A stretch of DNA of 64,000 bases from Cellulosimicrobium composti (GCF_009711085.1 NZ_WMKA01000010.1:1-64000); one strand, 5' to 3'. Counted from the first letter of the stretch, positions 25,378 to 35,134 are shown. The notes: generated from the sequence alone by a model not told the origin. Numbers and translations: made by a program.

Positions 25378-26697
25378 GTGGTCCAGGACTCCCCGTCGCG
25401 CTCCGGCGACCCCGAGCACCCCGAGCCCCGGCGGGACGACCTGACGACCGAGGAGACGCCGCCCGGCACCGCCCGAGCGACCTCGCGCAACCCCTACCGC
25501 GACGTCCTCTCGCTGCCGGGCGCGTGGCGGTTCTCCGCCGCCGCGCTCGTCGCCCGCCTGCCCATGTCGATGGTCGGCATCGGCACGATCCTCATGATCC
25601 AGGGGATCTACGGCCAGTACGCGCTCGCCGGCCGGGTCGCGGCCGCGCTCGTCGTCGCGCAGGCGATCGTCTCGCCGCAGATCGCGCGCCTCGTCGACCG
25701 CACCGGGCAGCGCGCCGTCATGCTGCCGATGCTCGCGGCCACGACCCTCGGGCTCGGCGGTCTCATCCTGTGCGCGGTGCTCCGCGCCCCCGAGTGGACG
25801 CTCTACGTGTTCGCCGCGCTGACCGGCGGGACGTCGGGCTCGTACGGCTCGATGGTCCGCGCGCGGTGGACGCACGTCGTGCCCGACGCGCGGCGCCTGC
25901 ACACCGCGTACTCGCTCGAGTCCGCGCTCGACGAGCTCGTGTTCGTCGTCGGGCCGGTGCTGGCCACGGTCCTCGCGACGAGCGTGTCCCCGTCGGCCGG
26001 GCTCCTCGTGCCGCTCGTCGCGGCCGTCGTGGGAGGCCTGTGGTTCCTCTCGCAGCGCGCGACCGAGCCGCCCGTCGTCGTGCCGGAGGCGGGCGTGAAG
26101 CAGCGCTCGGCGATGCGCTCCACGGGGATGGTCGTGCTCGCGGTGATCTTCGTCGCGATGGGCATCGTGTTCGGCGCGACCGACGTGTCGACCATCGCGT
26201 TCGCCGAGGAGCAGGGCCAGAAGGGCGCGGCGGGCGTCATCCTCGCGGTGTTCGCCATGGGCTCGCTCATCTCGGGGCTCGTCTACGGCGCGCGCCACTG
26301 GGTCTCGCCGCTGTGGCGCCGGTTCGTCCTCGGGATCCTCGCGCTCGCCGCGGGCGTGTCGCTGTTCTTCTTCGTCACGTCGGTCCCGGTCCTCGCGGCG
26401 GTCATGTTCGTGACCGGCTTCGCGATCGCGCCCACGCTCATCAACGGCAACAACCTCGTGCAGAACCTCGTGGCGCCCAACCAGCTCACCGAGGGGCTCG
26501 CGTGGGTGGGGACGTCGCTCGGCGTCGGGGTGTCGATCGGGTCGTCGGTCGCGGGGTCGCGCGTCGACGCGGGCGGCGCGCACGCCGGGTTCGAGGTCGT
26601 CGTGGCCGCCGCGGTGCTCGCCGTCGTGCTCGTGCTCGCCGCGCTCCGGTCGCTGCGCCGCAGCGCCGACCGCGAGGACGTCGCGCCCGCGCCCTGA
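25378..26697 (+). CDS. MFS transporter, unknown substrate
   Basis: This 439-residue protein begins at GTG 25378, with a 40-residue charged cytosolic tail before twelve predicted helices. Loop 2-3 has ARLVDRTGQRAVML, the MFS hairpin motif. The most similar transporters I know are actinobacterial putative efflux carriers; no substrate can be named. No ribosome site is obvious. A cupin-type regulator gene converges from the other side. Confidence 0.82.
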   Translation: MVQDSPSRSGDPEHPEPRRDDLTTEETPPGTARATSRNPYRDVLSLPGAWRFSAAALVARLPMSMVGIGTILMIQGIYGQYALAGRVAAALVVAQAIVSPQIARLVDRTGQRAVMLPMLAATTLGLGGLILCAVLRAPEWTLYVFAALTGGTSGSYGSMVRARWTHVVPDARRLHTAYSLESALDELVFVVGPVLATVLATSVSPSAGLLVPLVAAVVGGLWFLSQRATEPPVVVPEAGVKQRSAMRSTGMVVLAVIFVAMGIVFGATDVSTIAFAEEQGQKGAAGVILAVFAMGSLISGLVYGARHWVSPLWRRFVLGILALAAGVSLFFFVTSVPVLAAVMFVTGFAIAPTLINGNNLVQNLVAPNQLTEGLAWVGTSLGVGVSIGSSVAGSRVDAGGAHAGFEVVVAAAVLAVVLVLAALRSLRRSADREDVAPAP

Positions 26698-26722
26698 CGC
26701 GCCGGGCCCCGGGTGCGCCCCG

Positions 26723-27298
26723 TCAGGCCGGGTCGGCGCCCGAGAGGTGCGCGCGCTCGCCCTCCTGGTCGAAGATCGTGAGGATCTCGACCGGGCCGTC
26801 GTGCGCGCCGAAGGAGTGCGGCACCATCGTCGAGAACTCCGCCGCCTGCCCCTCGTGCACGAGGATCCGGCGGTCGGCGAGGTAGACGACGGCCGTCCCC
26901 GACAGCACGGTGAACCACTCGTGGCCGGGGTGCACGCGCTGGTGCTCGGGGCCGACGGCGCGCTCGGGCGTGATGCGCATCTTCGCGACCATCGTCCCCG
27001 GGCGGTCGCGCGACAGGAGCCACGTCGTCTCGCCCGGGCGGCGCTGCGGCTCGGGCCGGATCACGACGTCCTCGTCGTCGACCGGCTCCACGAGCTGGTC
27101 GAGCGTCGTGCCGAGCGCGCGGGCGATGGGCACGAGCTGGTCGAGCGCGATGCGCCGGTGCCCGGTCTCGATCCTGCTGAGCGTCGAGGCGCTGAGGAAG
27201 CAGCGCGCGGCGAGTGCGTCGAGGGTCCAGTCCCGTGCGAGCCGGAGGCCGCGGATGCGCTGGCGGACGACCGCGTCGAGATCGACTTCTTGCGTCAT
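26723..27298 (-). CDS. XRE-cupin transcriptional regulator
   Basis: The 191-residue protein joins an N-terminal XRE helix-turn-helix (residues about 10-66: RIRGLRLARDWTLDALAARC, LSRIETGHRRIALDQL) to a C-terminal cupin (VHPGHEWFTVLSGTAVVYLA) that should bind a small effector. It is divergent from a methyltransferase and flavoprotein operon 47 bp away, and probably represses both directions. TAGGAT seven bases before the ATG implies leaderless expression, with a dyad over that hexamer for autoregulation. Confidence 0.88.
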   Translation of the reverse strand: MTQEVDLDAVVRQRIRGLRLARDWTLDALAARCFLSASTLSRIETGHRRIALDQLVPIARALGTTLDQLVEPVDDEDVVIRPEPQRRPGETTWLLSRDRPGTMVAKMRITPERAVGPEHQRVHPGHEWFTVLSGTAVVYLADRRILVHEGQAAEFSTMVPHSFGAHDGPVEILTIFDQEGERAHLSGADPA

Positions 27299-27300
27299 GG

Positions 27301-27321
27301 GCAAGATCCTATGTCTTGTGC
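27301..27321. promoter_or_regulatory. Dyad and -10 elements between XRE-cupin and methyltransferase
   Basis: GCAAGA (27301-27306) and TCTTGTGC (27314-27321) form an imperfect dyad covering the minus-strand -10 TAGGAT (27311-27306). Further right, TACGGT (27334-27339) lies six bases before the methyltransferase ATG, so both genes may be leaderless and share one operator. Confidence 0.5.
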
Positions 27322-27345
27322 GCATGAGCGTCCTACGGTGGACGC

Positions 27346-28233
27346 ATGACCTCCCTCCCCGCGCACCCCACCGGGACGCCCCACCACGACCACACCCACG
27401 ACGGCACCGGGTGCGCCGACGTGCTCGACCTCGACGCGCAGGTGTTCGGCGGCCTCCTCGACGCGGCCGTCGCGGTCGCGGTGGAGCACGCGCCGGACGC
27501 GGTGCGCACCGTCGTCGACCTCGGCGCGGGCACCGGCACCGGCACGCGGGCGCTCGCGCGCGCCTTCCCCCGTGCCGACGTCGTCGCCGTCGACGCGGAC
27601 GCCGCGATGCTCGACCGGCTGCGCGCCGGACTCGTCGGCACGGGGCTCGCGGACCGCGTGCGCACGGTCGAGGCCGACCTCGACGCGGGCTGGCCCGAGG
27701 TCGGCACGGCGGACGTCGTGTGGGCGTCGGCCTCGCTGCACCACGTCGCTGACCCGGCGCGCGTGCTGCGCGACGCCCGCGACGCCCTCGTGCCTGGCGG
27801 GCTCCTCGTCGTCGTCGAGATGACCGCGACCGCGCCCGTGCTGCCCGACGACGCGGCGCACGCCGACCTCGCCGCGCACCTCGAGAGCGCGATCGCCCAG
27901 GCGGGCTGGAACCGCTACCCCGACTGGACGCCCTTCCTGACCGACGCGGGGCTGGAGGTCGTGGACCGGCGCGAGCCGACCGCCGTCGTGCCGCCCGGCC
28001 CCGCCGCGTCGCGCTGGGCGCACGCCACGGCCGCGCGGCAGCGTGCGCACCTCGCGGACCGACTCGACCCCGACGGCCTCGCGGCGCTCGACGCCGTGCT
28101 CGCCGCGACCGCCCCGAGCGACCCGACCGCCCCCACCAGGACCCACCCCGCCGCCCCGGGTCGCGCGCCGGGCGAGCACACGGTCGCCGCGCGCGGCGGC
28201 CGCATCGTCTGGGCCGCCCGCCGGCCGCGCTGA
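27346..28233 (+). CDS. SAM-dependent methyltransferase
   Basis: This 295-residue class I methyltransferase shows motif I VVDLGAGTGTGTRALARAF, acidic turn VVAVDADAAML and post-motif LVPGGLLVVVEM. A His-rich N-terminus (HHDHTHDGTGC) might bind metal. It is followed after 26 bp by a thioredoxin-reductase-like flavoprotein on the same strand. This methyltransferase-flavoprotein pair divergent from an XRE-cupin gene recurs in actinobacteria, to my knowledge. The substrate is unknown. Confidence 0.82.
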   Translation: MTSLPAHPTGTPHHDHTHDGTGCADVLDLDAQVFGGLLDAAVAVAVEHAPDAVRTVVDLGAGTGTGTRALARAFPRADVVAVDADAAMLDRLRAGLVGTGLADRVRTVEADLDAGWPEVGTADVVWASASLHHVADPARVLRDARDALVPGGLLVVVEMTATAPVLPDDAAHADLAAHLESAIAQAGWNRYPDWTPFLTDAGLEVVDRREPTAVVPPGPAASRWAHATAARQRAHLADRLDPDGLAALDAVLAATAPSDPTAPTRTHPAAPGRAPGEHTVAARGGRIVWAARRPR

Positions 28234-28259
28234 GACCCCGAACCCTGCCGAGGAGAGCC

Positions 28260-29255
28260 ATGACCACCACCCCTGCCACCCCCACCCCCGACGCCCCGTA
28301 CGACGTCGCCGTCGTCGGCGGCGGCCCCGCCGGGCTGAGCGCCGCGGTGACGCTCGCGCGGTCGCTGCGCTCCGTCGTCGTGCTCGACGCCGGCGAACCG
28401 CGCAACGCGCCCGCCGAGGGCGCGCACAACCTGCTCGGCCGCGAGGGCGTCCCGCCGCGCGAGCTGCTCGCCACCGGCCGCGCCGAGGCCGTGGGCTACG
28501 GCGCCGAGGTCCGCGACGCGCGCGTGGTCCACGCCGACGGCGACGTCCGGTCCGGCTTCAGCCTCACGCTCGACGACGGCGGGACGGTCCGCGCGCGCCG
28601 CGTGCTGCTCGCGACGGGCCTCGTCGACGAGCTGCCCGACGTCCCCGGCGTGCGGGAGGGCTGGGGGTCGAGCGTGCTGCACTGCCCGTTCTGCCACGGG
28701 TGGGAGGTGCGGGGGCAGCGGGTCGCGGTCCTCGCGACGGGCCCGGCCGCCGCGCACCAGGTGCTGCTGTTCCGCCAGCTCACGCCGCACGTCACGCTGT
28801 TCCACCACACCGCGCCGGAGCTCGACGACGCCACGTGGGAGCAGCTCTCGGCGCTCGGTGTGCGCGTGGTCGAGGGCGAGGTCGCGCGCCTCGACGTCGA
28901 GGGCCGGTCCGTGCGGTCGGTCGTGCTCGCGGACGGGACGTCGTTCGGCGTGGACGCCGTCGTCGTCGGGCCGCGGTTCGTCGCGCGCGGCGAGCTGTTC
29001 GAGCAGCTCGGCGGAACGCTCGAGGAGCACCCGGCGGGTCGGTTCGTGCCCGCCGACCCGCGCGGCGCGACCGCCGTGCCGGGCGTGTGGGCCGCGGGCA
29101 ACTCGAGCGACCTCATGGCGCAGGTCGGCGCGTCCGCCGCGGCCGGGGTCATGGCCGGCGCGGGGATCCACGGCGAGCTCGCGCAGGCCGACGCCGCGGC
29201 GGCCGTCGCGCAGCGCCGGACGCCGTTCGCCGCGCACGCCGAGCCCGCGGTCTGA
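28260..29255 (+). CDS. Thioredoxin-reductase-like FAD oxidoreductase
   Basis: The 331-residue protein has the FAD site VAVVGGGPAGLSAAVTLARS, a CPFC redox pair in HCPFCHGWEVRGQ, an NAD(P)-type segment (VAVLATGPAAAHQVLL) and the C-terminal FAD contact VPGVWAAGNSSD. CPFC replaces the CATC of true thioredoxin reductases. The partner may be a different dithiol or a small molecule. The ATG follows GAGGAGAGCC. It ends just before a perfect terminator stem. Confidence 0.85.
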   Translation: MTTTPATPTPDAPYDVAVVGGGPAGLSAAVTLARSLRSVVVLDAGEPRNAPAEGAHNLLGREGVPPRELLATGRAEAVGYGAEVRDARVVHADGDVRSGFSLTLDDGGTVRARRVLLATGLVDELPDVPGVREGWGSSVLHCPFCHGWEVRGQRVAVLATGPAAAHQVLLFRQLTPHVTLFHHTAPELDDATWEQLSALGVRVVEGEVARLDVEGRSVRSVVLADGTSFGVDAVVVGPRFVARGELFEQLGGTLEEHPAGRFVPADPRGATAVPGVWAAGNSSDLMAQVGASAAAGVMAGAGIHGELAQADAAAAVAQRRTPFAAHAEPAV

Positions 29256-29279
29256 GGCGGCGGCCCGAGGCACCGGGCC

Positions 29280-29309
29280 GGGCCCGCGGCCGGGAACGAC
29301 CGCGGGCCC
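29280..29309 (+). terminator. Terminator after the flavoprotein gene
   Basis: GGGCCCGCGG (29280-29289) and CCGCGGGCCC (29300-29309) form a perfect 10-bp stem with a 10-base loop, 24 bp after the stop codon. Confidence 0.7.
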
Positions 29310-29409
29310 GTCGGCCGGAGGGTGACGCACGAGACGCCCGCTCACGCTGCGCCCCCGGACGACCCGGCGCACGATGGAGGACGACCCCAGCCACCCGTGG
29401 AGGTACGTC

Positions 29410-31218
29410 ATGCCGTTCGGAATCGGTCGCTCCCCGCAGGACAAGCGCAACCGCACGGTCGCCGACCTGCTCGTCGCGCAGCTCATCGAGGCGGGGGTGC
29501 GCCGGATCTACGGCATCGTCGGCGACAGCCTCAACCCCGTCGTCGACGCGGTGCACCGCTCCAACGTCGGCGAGAACGCCGGCAAGGGCATCGAGTGGAT
29601 CCACGTGCGCCACGAGGAGGCGGCCGCGTTCGCCGCGGCCGCGGAGGCCGAGGTGACGGGCAGCCTCGCGGTGTGCGCCGGGTCGTGCGGGCCGGGCAAC
29701 CTCCACCTCATCAACGGCCTCTACGACGCCAACCGGTCCCGCGTGCCGGTCCTCGCGATCGCGAGCCACATCCCGAGCAAGCAGATCGGTACCGGGTTCT
29801 TCCAGGAGACCCACCCCGACCGCCTGTTCACCGAGTGCTCCGTGTACTCCGAGATGATCTCCAGCGCCGAGCAGGCGCCGCGCGTCATCAACTCCGCGAT
29901 CCACCACGCGTACGGCGCACGCGGCGTCTCCGTGCTCACCCTCCCGGGCGACGTCGCCGACCTCGACGCCCCCGCCCCCGTGCCGGACGCCGTGTGCCGG
30001 CCCGCTCCCCCGCGCGTCGTGCCCGACGCCGGCGCCGTCCAGGAGCTCGCCGCCGCGATCGACGCCGCGAAGAAGGTGACGATCTTCGCCGGGGCGGGCG
30101 TGCGCGGCGCGCACGACGACGTCCTCGCGCTCGCCGACAAGATCGCGGCGCCCGTGGGGCACTCGCTGCGCGGCAAGGAGTTCATCCAGTACGACAACCC
30201 GTTCGACGTCGGCATGTCCGGCCTGCTCGGCTACGGCGCCGCGTTCGACGCGATGCACGACTGCGACCTCCTCCTGCTGCTCGGCACCGACTTCCCGTAC
30301 GACCAGTTCCTCCCCGAGTCGGTGCGCACGGCGCAGGTCGACGTGGACCCGACCCACCTCGGGCGGCGCACGCGCCTCGACGTCGCCGTCGTGGGCGACG
30401 TCGGCGAGACCGTGCGCGCGCTGCTGCCGCTCGTGAGGAAGGCGCGGTCGCGCACGTTCCTCGACTCGATGGTCGCCAAGCACGAGAAGGCGATGAACGG
30501 CGTCGTCGGGGCGTACACGAAGAAGGTCGAGCGCACGACGCCGATCCACCCCGAGTACGTGGCCGACACGCTCGACCAGCTCGCCGCCGACGACGCGGTG
30601 TTCACGGTCGACACGGGCATGTGCAACGTGTGGGCCGCGCGGTACATCACGCCCAACGGGAAGCGGCGCGTCATCGGGTCGTTCATCCACGGGTCGATGG
30701 CGAACGCGCTGCCGCACGCGATCGGCGCCGCGGCCGCCGCGCGCGACGCCGGCCGGGGCCGCCAGGTCGTCGCCATGGCCGGCGACGGCGGCCTGTCGAT
30801 GCTGCTCGGCGAGCTCGTGACGCTCAAGCAGTACGACCTGCCCGTGAAGGTCGTCCTGTTCGACAACGCGAGCCTCGGCATGGTGCGCCTCGAGATGCTC
30901 GTCGACGGCCTGCCGATGTTCGGCACCGAGTCGCCGCAGGTGGACTACGCGGCGGTCGCGAACGCGATCGGCATCCCCGCGGTGCGCGTCGAGAAGCCGA
31001 AGGACCTGCGCCGCGCGCTCGCCGACGCCCTCAACCGGCCCGGGCCCGCGCTCGTCGACGTCGTGACCGACCCGCGCGCGCTCTCGATCCCGCCGACGAT
31101 CACCGCGGGACAGGTGCGCGGGTTCGCGGTCGCGATGAGCAAGGAGGTCCTCGGCGGCGGCATGGGCGAGGTCGTCTCGATGGCCCGCGCCAACCTGCGC
31201 AACGTGCCCCGCCCGTGA
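29410..31218 (+). CDS. poxB: Pyruvate dehydrogenase (quinone)/pyruvate oxidase
   Basis: PoxB decarboxylates pyruvate to acetate and CO2 and passes electrons to quinone. The 602-residue protein has the TPP domain with the activating Glu in VRHEEAAAFAAAAEAE, a central FAD domain, and the TPP/Mg segment GDGGLSMLLGELVTLKQYDLP-KVV with Asn in DNASLGM. The C-terminal tail (MGEVVSMARANLRNV) may be the membrane-binding peptide. I chose ATG 29410, with GGAGG seven bases before it, over ATG 29374, which has none. recQ overlaps by 4 bp. Confidence 0.93.
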   Translation: MPFGIGRSPQDKRNRTVADLLVAQLIEAGVRRIYGIVGDSLNPVVDAVHRSNVGENAGKGIEWIHVRHEEAAAFAAAAEAEVTGSLAVCAGSCGPGNLHLINGLYDANRSRVPVLAIASHIPSKQIGTGFFQETHPDRLFTECSVYSEMISSAEQAPRVINSAIHHAYGARGVSVLTLPGDVADLDAPAPVPDAVCRPAPPRVVPDAGAVQELAAAIDAAKKVTIFAGAGVRGAHDDVLALADKIAAPVGHSLRGKEFIQYDNPFDVGMSGLLGYGAAFDAMHDCDLLLLLGTDFPYDQFLPESVRTAQVDVDPTHLGRRTRLDVAVVGDVGETVRALLPLVRKARSRTFLDSMVAKHEKAMNGVVGAYTKKVERTTPIHPEYVADTLDQLAADDAVFTVDTGMCNVWAARYITPNGKRRVIGSFIHGSMANALPHAIGAAAAARDAGRGRQVVAMAGDGGLSMLLGELVTLKQYDLPVKVVLFDNASLGMVRLEMLVDGLPMFGTESPQVDYAAVANAIGIPAVRVEKPKDLRRALADALNRPGPALVDVVTDPRALSIPPTITAGQVRGFAVAMSKEVLGGGMGEVVSMARANLRNVPRP

Positions 31219-32825
31219 CGGACGAGCCCACCCTCGCCGACGTCCGCGACACCGCCCGGGAGGTCTTCGGCTACCGCGACCTGCGCCCCGGGCAGCGCGA
31301 GGCGATCACCGCGCTCCTCGACGGCCGCGACGTCCTGCTCGTGCTCCCCACGGGCGCCGGCAAGTCCGCCGTGTACCAGGTGCCGGGCCTCGAGCTGCCC
31401 GGGCCGACGCTCGTCGTCTCGCCGCTCATCGCGCTCCAGCAGGACCAGGTGCGCTCGCTGCTCGAGCTCGGGGACGACGACGCGCGGGCCGCGGCCGTGA
31501 GCTCGGCGGTACCCGCGGCCGAGCGCCGCGCCGCCCTGGAGGCCGCCGCGGCGGGCGACCTCGAGTTCCTCTTCCTGTCGCCCGAGCAGCTCGCGAACGA
31601 GGAGGTCCTGGACGCCGTCCGCGCGGCCCGGCCGAGTCTCGTCGCGGTCGACGAGGCGCACTGCGTCTCGACGTGGGGCCACGACTTCCGGCCCGAGTAC
31701 CTGCGGGTGGGCGAGCGCCTCGACACCCTGGACCCGCGGCCGCCCGTGCTCGCGCTCACCGCGACGGCGTCGCCGCCCGTGCGCGAGGACGTCGCCGAGC
31801 GCCTGCACCTGCGCGACCCCGCCGTGATCGTGCGCGGGTTCGCGCGTCCGGGGATCGCGCTCGAGGTCGTGCGCGCGGTCGAGGCCGAGGACAAGGACCG
31901 CGCGGTCGTCGAGCGCGTGCGGACCGAGGCGGAGCAGGGCACGGGGATCGTCTACGTCGCCACCCGGCGCCGCACGGGCGAGATCGCGGACGCGCTCGCG
32001 CAGGCCGGGCTGCGGTCGGCGGCCTACCACGGCGGGCTGCGCCGGGCCGAGCGCGACGAGGCCCAGCGGCGCTTCACCGAGGACGAGCTGGACGTCGTCG
32101 TCGCGACGTCCGCGTTCGGCATGGGCATCGACAAGCCGGACGTGCGGTTCGTCGTGCACGCCGACGTGCCCGGCTCCCCCGACTCGTACTACCAGGAGGT
32201 CGGGCGCGCGGGCCGCGACGGCGAGCCGGCGGTCGCGGTGCTCTTCTACCGGCCGGAGGACCTGGGCCTCCAGCGCTTCTTCGCGGTGAGCGTGCCCGAC
32301 CGCGACGACCTGCGCGCGGTCGCGCGCGCCCTCGGGCCGGGCGCCGCCGCGTCCGACGACGGCCGCACCCGCCTGCCGCGACGCCTCGCCCGCCTGCGCG
32401 CGCTCGTCGAGGACGCACGGGCGCTCGCCGGGGACGACGCGCGGCCCGCCGCGGTGGCCGACGCCGCGCGCGAGCTCGCGCAGGCCCGTCGCCGCGTCGA
32501 CGACTCGCGCCTGGAGATGATGCGCGCGTACGCCGAGACGGAGCAGTGCCGCCGGCAGTTCCTGCTCGCCTACCTCGGCGAGGACCTGCCCGAGCCGTGC
32601 GGGCGCTGCGACACCTGCTGGGCGGGCACCGCGGCCGAGCGCGCCGCGGACGACGCGGCCGCGCCGTGGTCGACCGGCACGACCGTGCGGCACCCGGAGT
32701 TCGGCGAGGGCACGGTCATGGGGTACGAGGGCGAGGACCGCGTGACCGTGCTCTTCGAGGCGTACGGGTACCGCACGCTGAGCCTCGACGCGGTCGCCGA
32801 GAACGGCCTCCTCACGCCGGGCTGA
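31215..32825 (+). CDS. RecQ-family ATP-dependent DNA helicase
   Basis: This 536-residue helicase has Walker A PTGAGKSAVYQ (about residue 44), DEAH near residue 146 (AVDEAHCVSTWGHDFRP), TATASPPVRED, and motif VI YYQEVGRAGRDG. A zinc-binding region follows (QCRRQFLLAYL and CGRCDTCW), then a short beta domain (VRHPEFGEGTVMGYEGED), but no HRDC domain, as in many short actinobacterial RecQ proteins. It starts at GTG 31215, overlapping the poxB stop (GTGA). The pairing with poxB looks incidental. Confidence 0.92.
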   Translation: MTDEPTLADVRDTAREVFGYRDLRPGQREAITALLDGRDVLLVLPTGAGKSAVYQVPGLELPGPTLVVSPLIALQQDQVRSLLELGDDDARAAAVSSAVPAAERRAALEAAAAGDLEFLFLSPEQLANEEVLDAVRAARPSLVAVDEAHCVSTWGHDFRPEYLRVGERLDTLDPRPPVLALTATASPPVREDVAERLHLRDPAVIVRGFARPGIALEVVRAVEAEDKDRAVVERVRTEAEQGTGIVYVATRRRTGEIADALAQAGLRSAAYHGGLRRAERDEAQRRFTEDELDVVVATSAFGMGIDKPDVRFVVHADVPGSPDSYYQEVGRAGRDGEPAVAVLFYRPEDLGLQRFFAVSVPDRDDLRAVARALGPGAAASDDGRTRLPRRLARLRALVEDARALAGDDARPAAVADAARELAQARRRVDDSRLEMMRAYAETEQCRRQFLLAYLGEDLPEPCGRCDTCWAGTAAERAADDAAAPWSTGTTVRHPEFGEGTVMGYEGEDRVTVLFEAYGYRTLSLDAVAENGLLTPG

Positions 32826-33016
32826 GGCCGCCCGCGGCCTCGCGCGACGCCCGGTCGGCCCCGTTCCGCCCCCGGCGCGGCGTGGGGAGTCCTCCCCATG
32901 TGACGTATCTCCAGATCGCCCCACGGCATGGTCGGCTCACGGTAAGGTGTGCGTACGTTCACGACAACTCCACACGCCACTTCCGTGCCGTGGCCCGCCG
33001 CCCGAGGGGACCTCGC

Positions 33017-33487
33017 ATGATCGCGTTCATCGTCATCGGCATCGCCGGACTCGCCCTCCTGCTCCTCTCGCTGCTCGTCGGCGAGATCGTCGACCTGGGC
33101 GACGGCGCGGTGTCGGGCACGACGCTCGGCGTGGGTGGCGTGGTCTTCGGAGCCGTCGGCGTGATCGTCGCGTCCAACGACCTGCCGACGTGGCTCGCGT
33201 ACGTGGGCTCGCTCGTCGTCGCGCTCGTCGTGATGGTCCTCGTCCAGTCGCTCGTCAAGCACCTGCGCGCGTCGGAGGACGGCGTGCCCGCGTCCCTCGT
33301 CGGCGTGCAGGGCACCGCGACGACCGCGATCGACCCGGCCCGCGGCGAGGTCTCGCTCGACGCGGCGCACGAGCTCGAGCGCCGCCTCGCGTGGTCCGAC
33401 GAGCCCATCCCGGAGGGCGCGCGCGTCGTCGTGCTCGAGCAGTCCGGGAGCCGCGTGCGCGTCCAGCGCCACTACCCGAACGACTGA
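33017..33487 (+). CDS. NfeD-like membrane protein, flotillin partner
   Basis: This 156-residue protein has three to four N-terminal membrane helices (IAFIVIGIAGLALLLLSLLVG) and a C-terminal OB-like domain (LVGVQGTATTAIDP, ARVVVLEQSGSRVRVQRH), the short NfeD form. NfeD proteins accompany flotillins and are thought to scaffold membrane microdomains. The flotillin gene follows after 170 bp on the same strand. The start is ATG 33017 with GGGGA upstream. Confidence 0.87.
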   Translation: MIAFIVIGIAGLALLLLSLLVGEIVDLGDGAVSGTTLGVGGVVFGAVGVIVASNDLPTWLAYVGSLVVALVVMVLVQSLVKHLRASEDGVPASLVGVQGTATTAIDPARGEVSLDAAHELERRLAWSDEPIPEGARVVVLEQSGSRVRVQRHYPND

Positions 33488-33657
33488 GGACCGCCGGGCG
33501 CGCCCGTCGCGCACCGACGCAGGGTGCCCCGTGCACCCGCACCGCTCCACCGGCCCGGACCGGCCGGGCGCTCGACGCCGGTCGGACCGGCCCGCTCGAC
33601 CGCCGCACGTCCTGACCTGCCCGCACCCACGGAAGGAGACGCGCTCCGGCGCGGACC

Positions 33658-35127
33658 ATGTTCGACGACACGAACCTCATCACGACCTTGGCGATCGTCG
33701 CCCTGGTCATCGCGTTCTTCGCGGTGGTCATCTTCATCAGCAAGCGCATCCGCCGCGTCCCGCCGAACGAGGCCCTGGTCATCGTCGGCCGCGGCGCGGG
33801 CCGCAAGGAGGCCGCGGGCAGCGGGCAGAAGGTCGTCGTCGGCGGCCGCACGTTCGTGTGGCCGATCCTCCAGCAGGGCTTCTCGATCTCGCTCGAGCAG
33901 CGCCAGATCGGCATCACCGTCGAGGGCGTCGACAAGAACCGCATCAAGATCGCCATCAAGGCGTCGATCAACTTCAAGGTCCGGGGCGACGAGGAGGGCG
34001 TGCGCCGCGCGGCCCAGCGCTTCCTGTCCCAGCAGGGCACGCTGACCGAGATCATCAAGGAGTCGCTCGAGGGCTCGCTGCGCTCCATCGTCGGCGACAT
34101 GACGATCGAGCAGATCATCTCCGACCGCAAGGGCCTGTCCGACCGCGTCGTCGAGTCCACCAAGGCCGACCTCTCGGAGCAGGGCCTGCAGGTCGACCTG
34201 CTCAACATCTCCGACATCTCGACGCCGGGCTCGGACTACCTGTCCAACCTCGGCCGCGCCGAGTCGGCGCGCGCCCGCCAGGTCGCCGAGGTCTCCGAGG
34301 CCGAGGCGCAGCGCGCGTCCGAGTTCGCCGTCATCGAGGCGGCCGAGCAGATCGCCGAGCGCCAGAAGGCCCTCGACCTCAAGCGCGCCGCGATCAAGGC
34401 CGACACCGACCGCGCGAACGCCGAGGCCGAGGCCGCGGGTCAGCTCGCGCGCGCCGAGCAGGACCGCCTCGTCGCTCAGCAGGAGCGCGAGGCGCTCGCC
34501 GAGCAGGCGCGCGTCACGCAGGAGCGCCTCGACATCGAGATCCGCAAGCCCGCCGAGGCCAAGGCGTACGCCGAGGTCCAGGAGGCGAACGCGCGTCGTG
34601 ACGCCGCGAACGCCGCCACCGAGGCCGACGCGTACAAGCGCACCGTCATCGCCGAGGCGAACAAGACCGCGGCGATCCAGGACGCCGAGGCGTCCGCGCA
34701 GGCCGTGCGCCGCGCCGGTGAGGCCGAGCGCGACCGCCAGGTCGCCCTCGCGGCCGGTATCAAGGCCGAGGGTGAGGCCCGCGCCGCGGCGATCGAGGCC
34801 GAGGGTCGCGCCGAGGCCGCGGCGACCGACGCCAAGGCCGACGCGCTTCAGAAGTACGGCGAGGCCGCGCTCGTCCAGGAGCTCATCGAGCGCCTGCCCG
34901 AGATCGTGCGCGCCGCCGCCGAGCCGATCGGCAACATCCAGGGCATGACCGTCGTCTCGACCGACGGCGCGTCCGCGGTGACGAAGAACGTCGCGTCAGT
35001 CCTCGGCGAGGGCCAGGGCGTCATCAAGCAGCTCACGGGCGTGGACATCAACCAGCTCATCGCGAACCTCGCGGGCACGCAGCTCGCGGGTTCCGGCGAG
35101 TCGTCGACGAACGGCACCTCGCACTGA
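33658..35127 (+). CDS. floT: Flotillin-like SPFH scaffold protein
   Basis: This 489-residue protein has one N-terminal membrane segment (LAIVALVIAFFAVVIFI), an SPFH/PHB domain (residues about 30-200, IKIAIKASINFKVRGDEEGV) and a long coiled coil of Ala/Glu repeats (AEAQRASEFAVIEAAEQIAERQ, shown in part), ending in a Gly/Ser-rich tail. It should oligomerise under the membrane and organise ordered lipid domains. The coupling to NfeD supports the call. A long inverted repeat follows the stop. Confidence 0.93.
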   Translation: MFDDTNLITTLAIVALVIAFFAVVIFISKRIRRVPPNEALVIVGRGAGRKEAAGSGQKVVVGGRTFVWPILQQGFSISLEQRQIGITVEGVDKNRIKIAIKASINFKVRGDEEGVRRAAQRFLSQQGTLTEIIKESLEGSLRSIVGDMTIEQIISDRKGLSDRVVESTKADLSEQGLQVDLLNISDISTPGSDYLSNLGRAESARARQVAEVSEAEAQRASEFAVIEAAEQIAERQKALDLKRAAIKADTDRANAEAEAAGQLARAEQDRLVAQQEREALAEQARVTQERLDIEIRKPAEAKAYAEVQEANARRDAANAATEADAYKRTVIAEANKTAAIQDAEASAQAVRRAGEAERDRQVALAAGIKAEGEARAAAIEAEGRAEAAATDAKADALQKYGEAALVQELIERLPEIVRAAAEPIGNIQGMTVVSTDGASAVTKNVASVLGEGQGVIKQLTGVDINQLIANLAGTQLAGSGESSTNGTSH

Positions 35128-35134
35128 CCCACCT

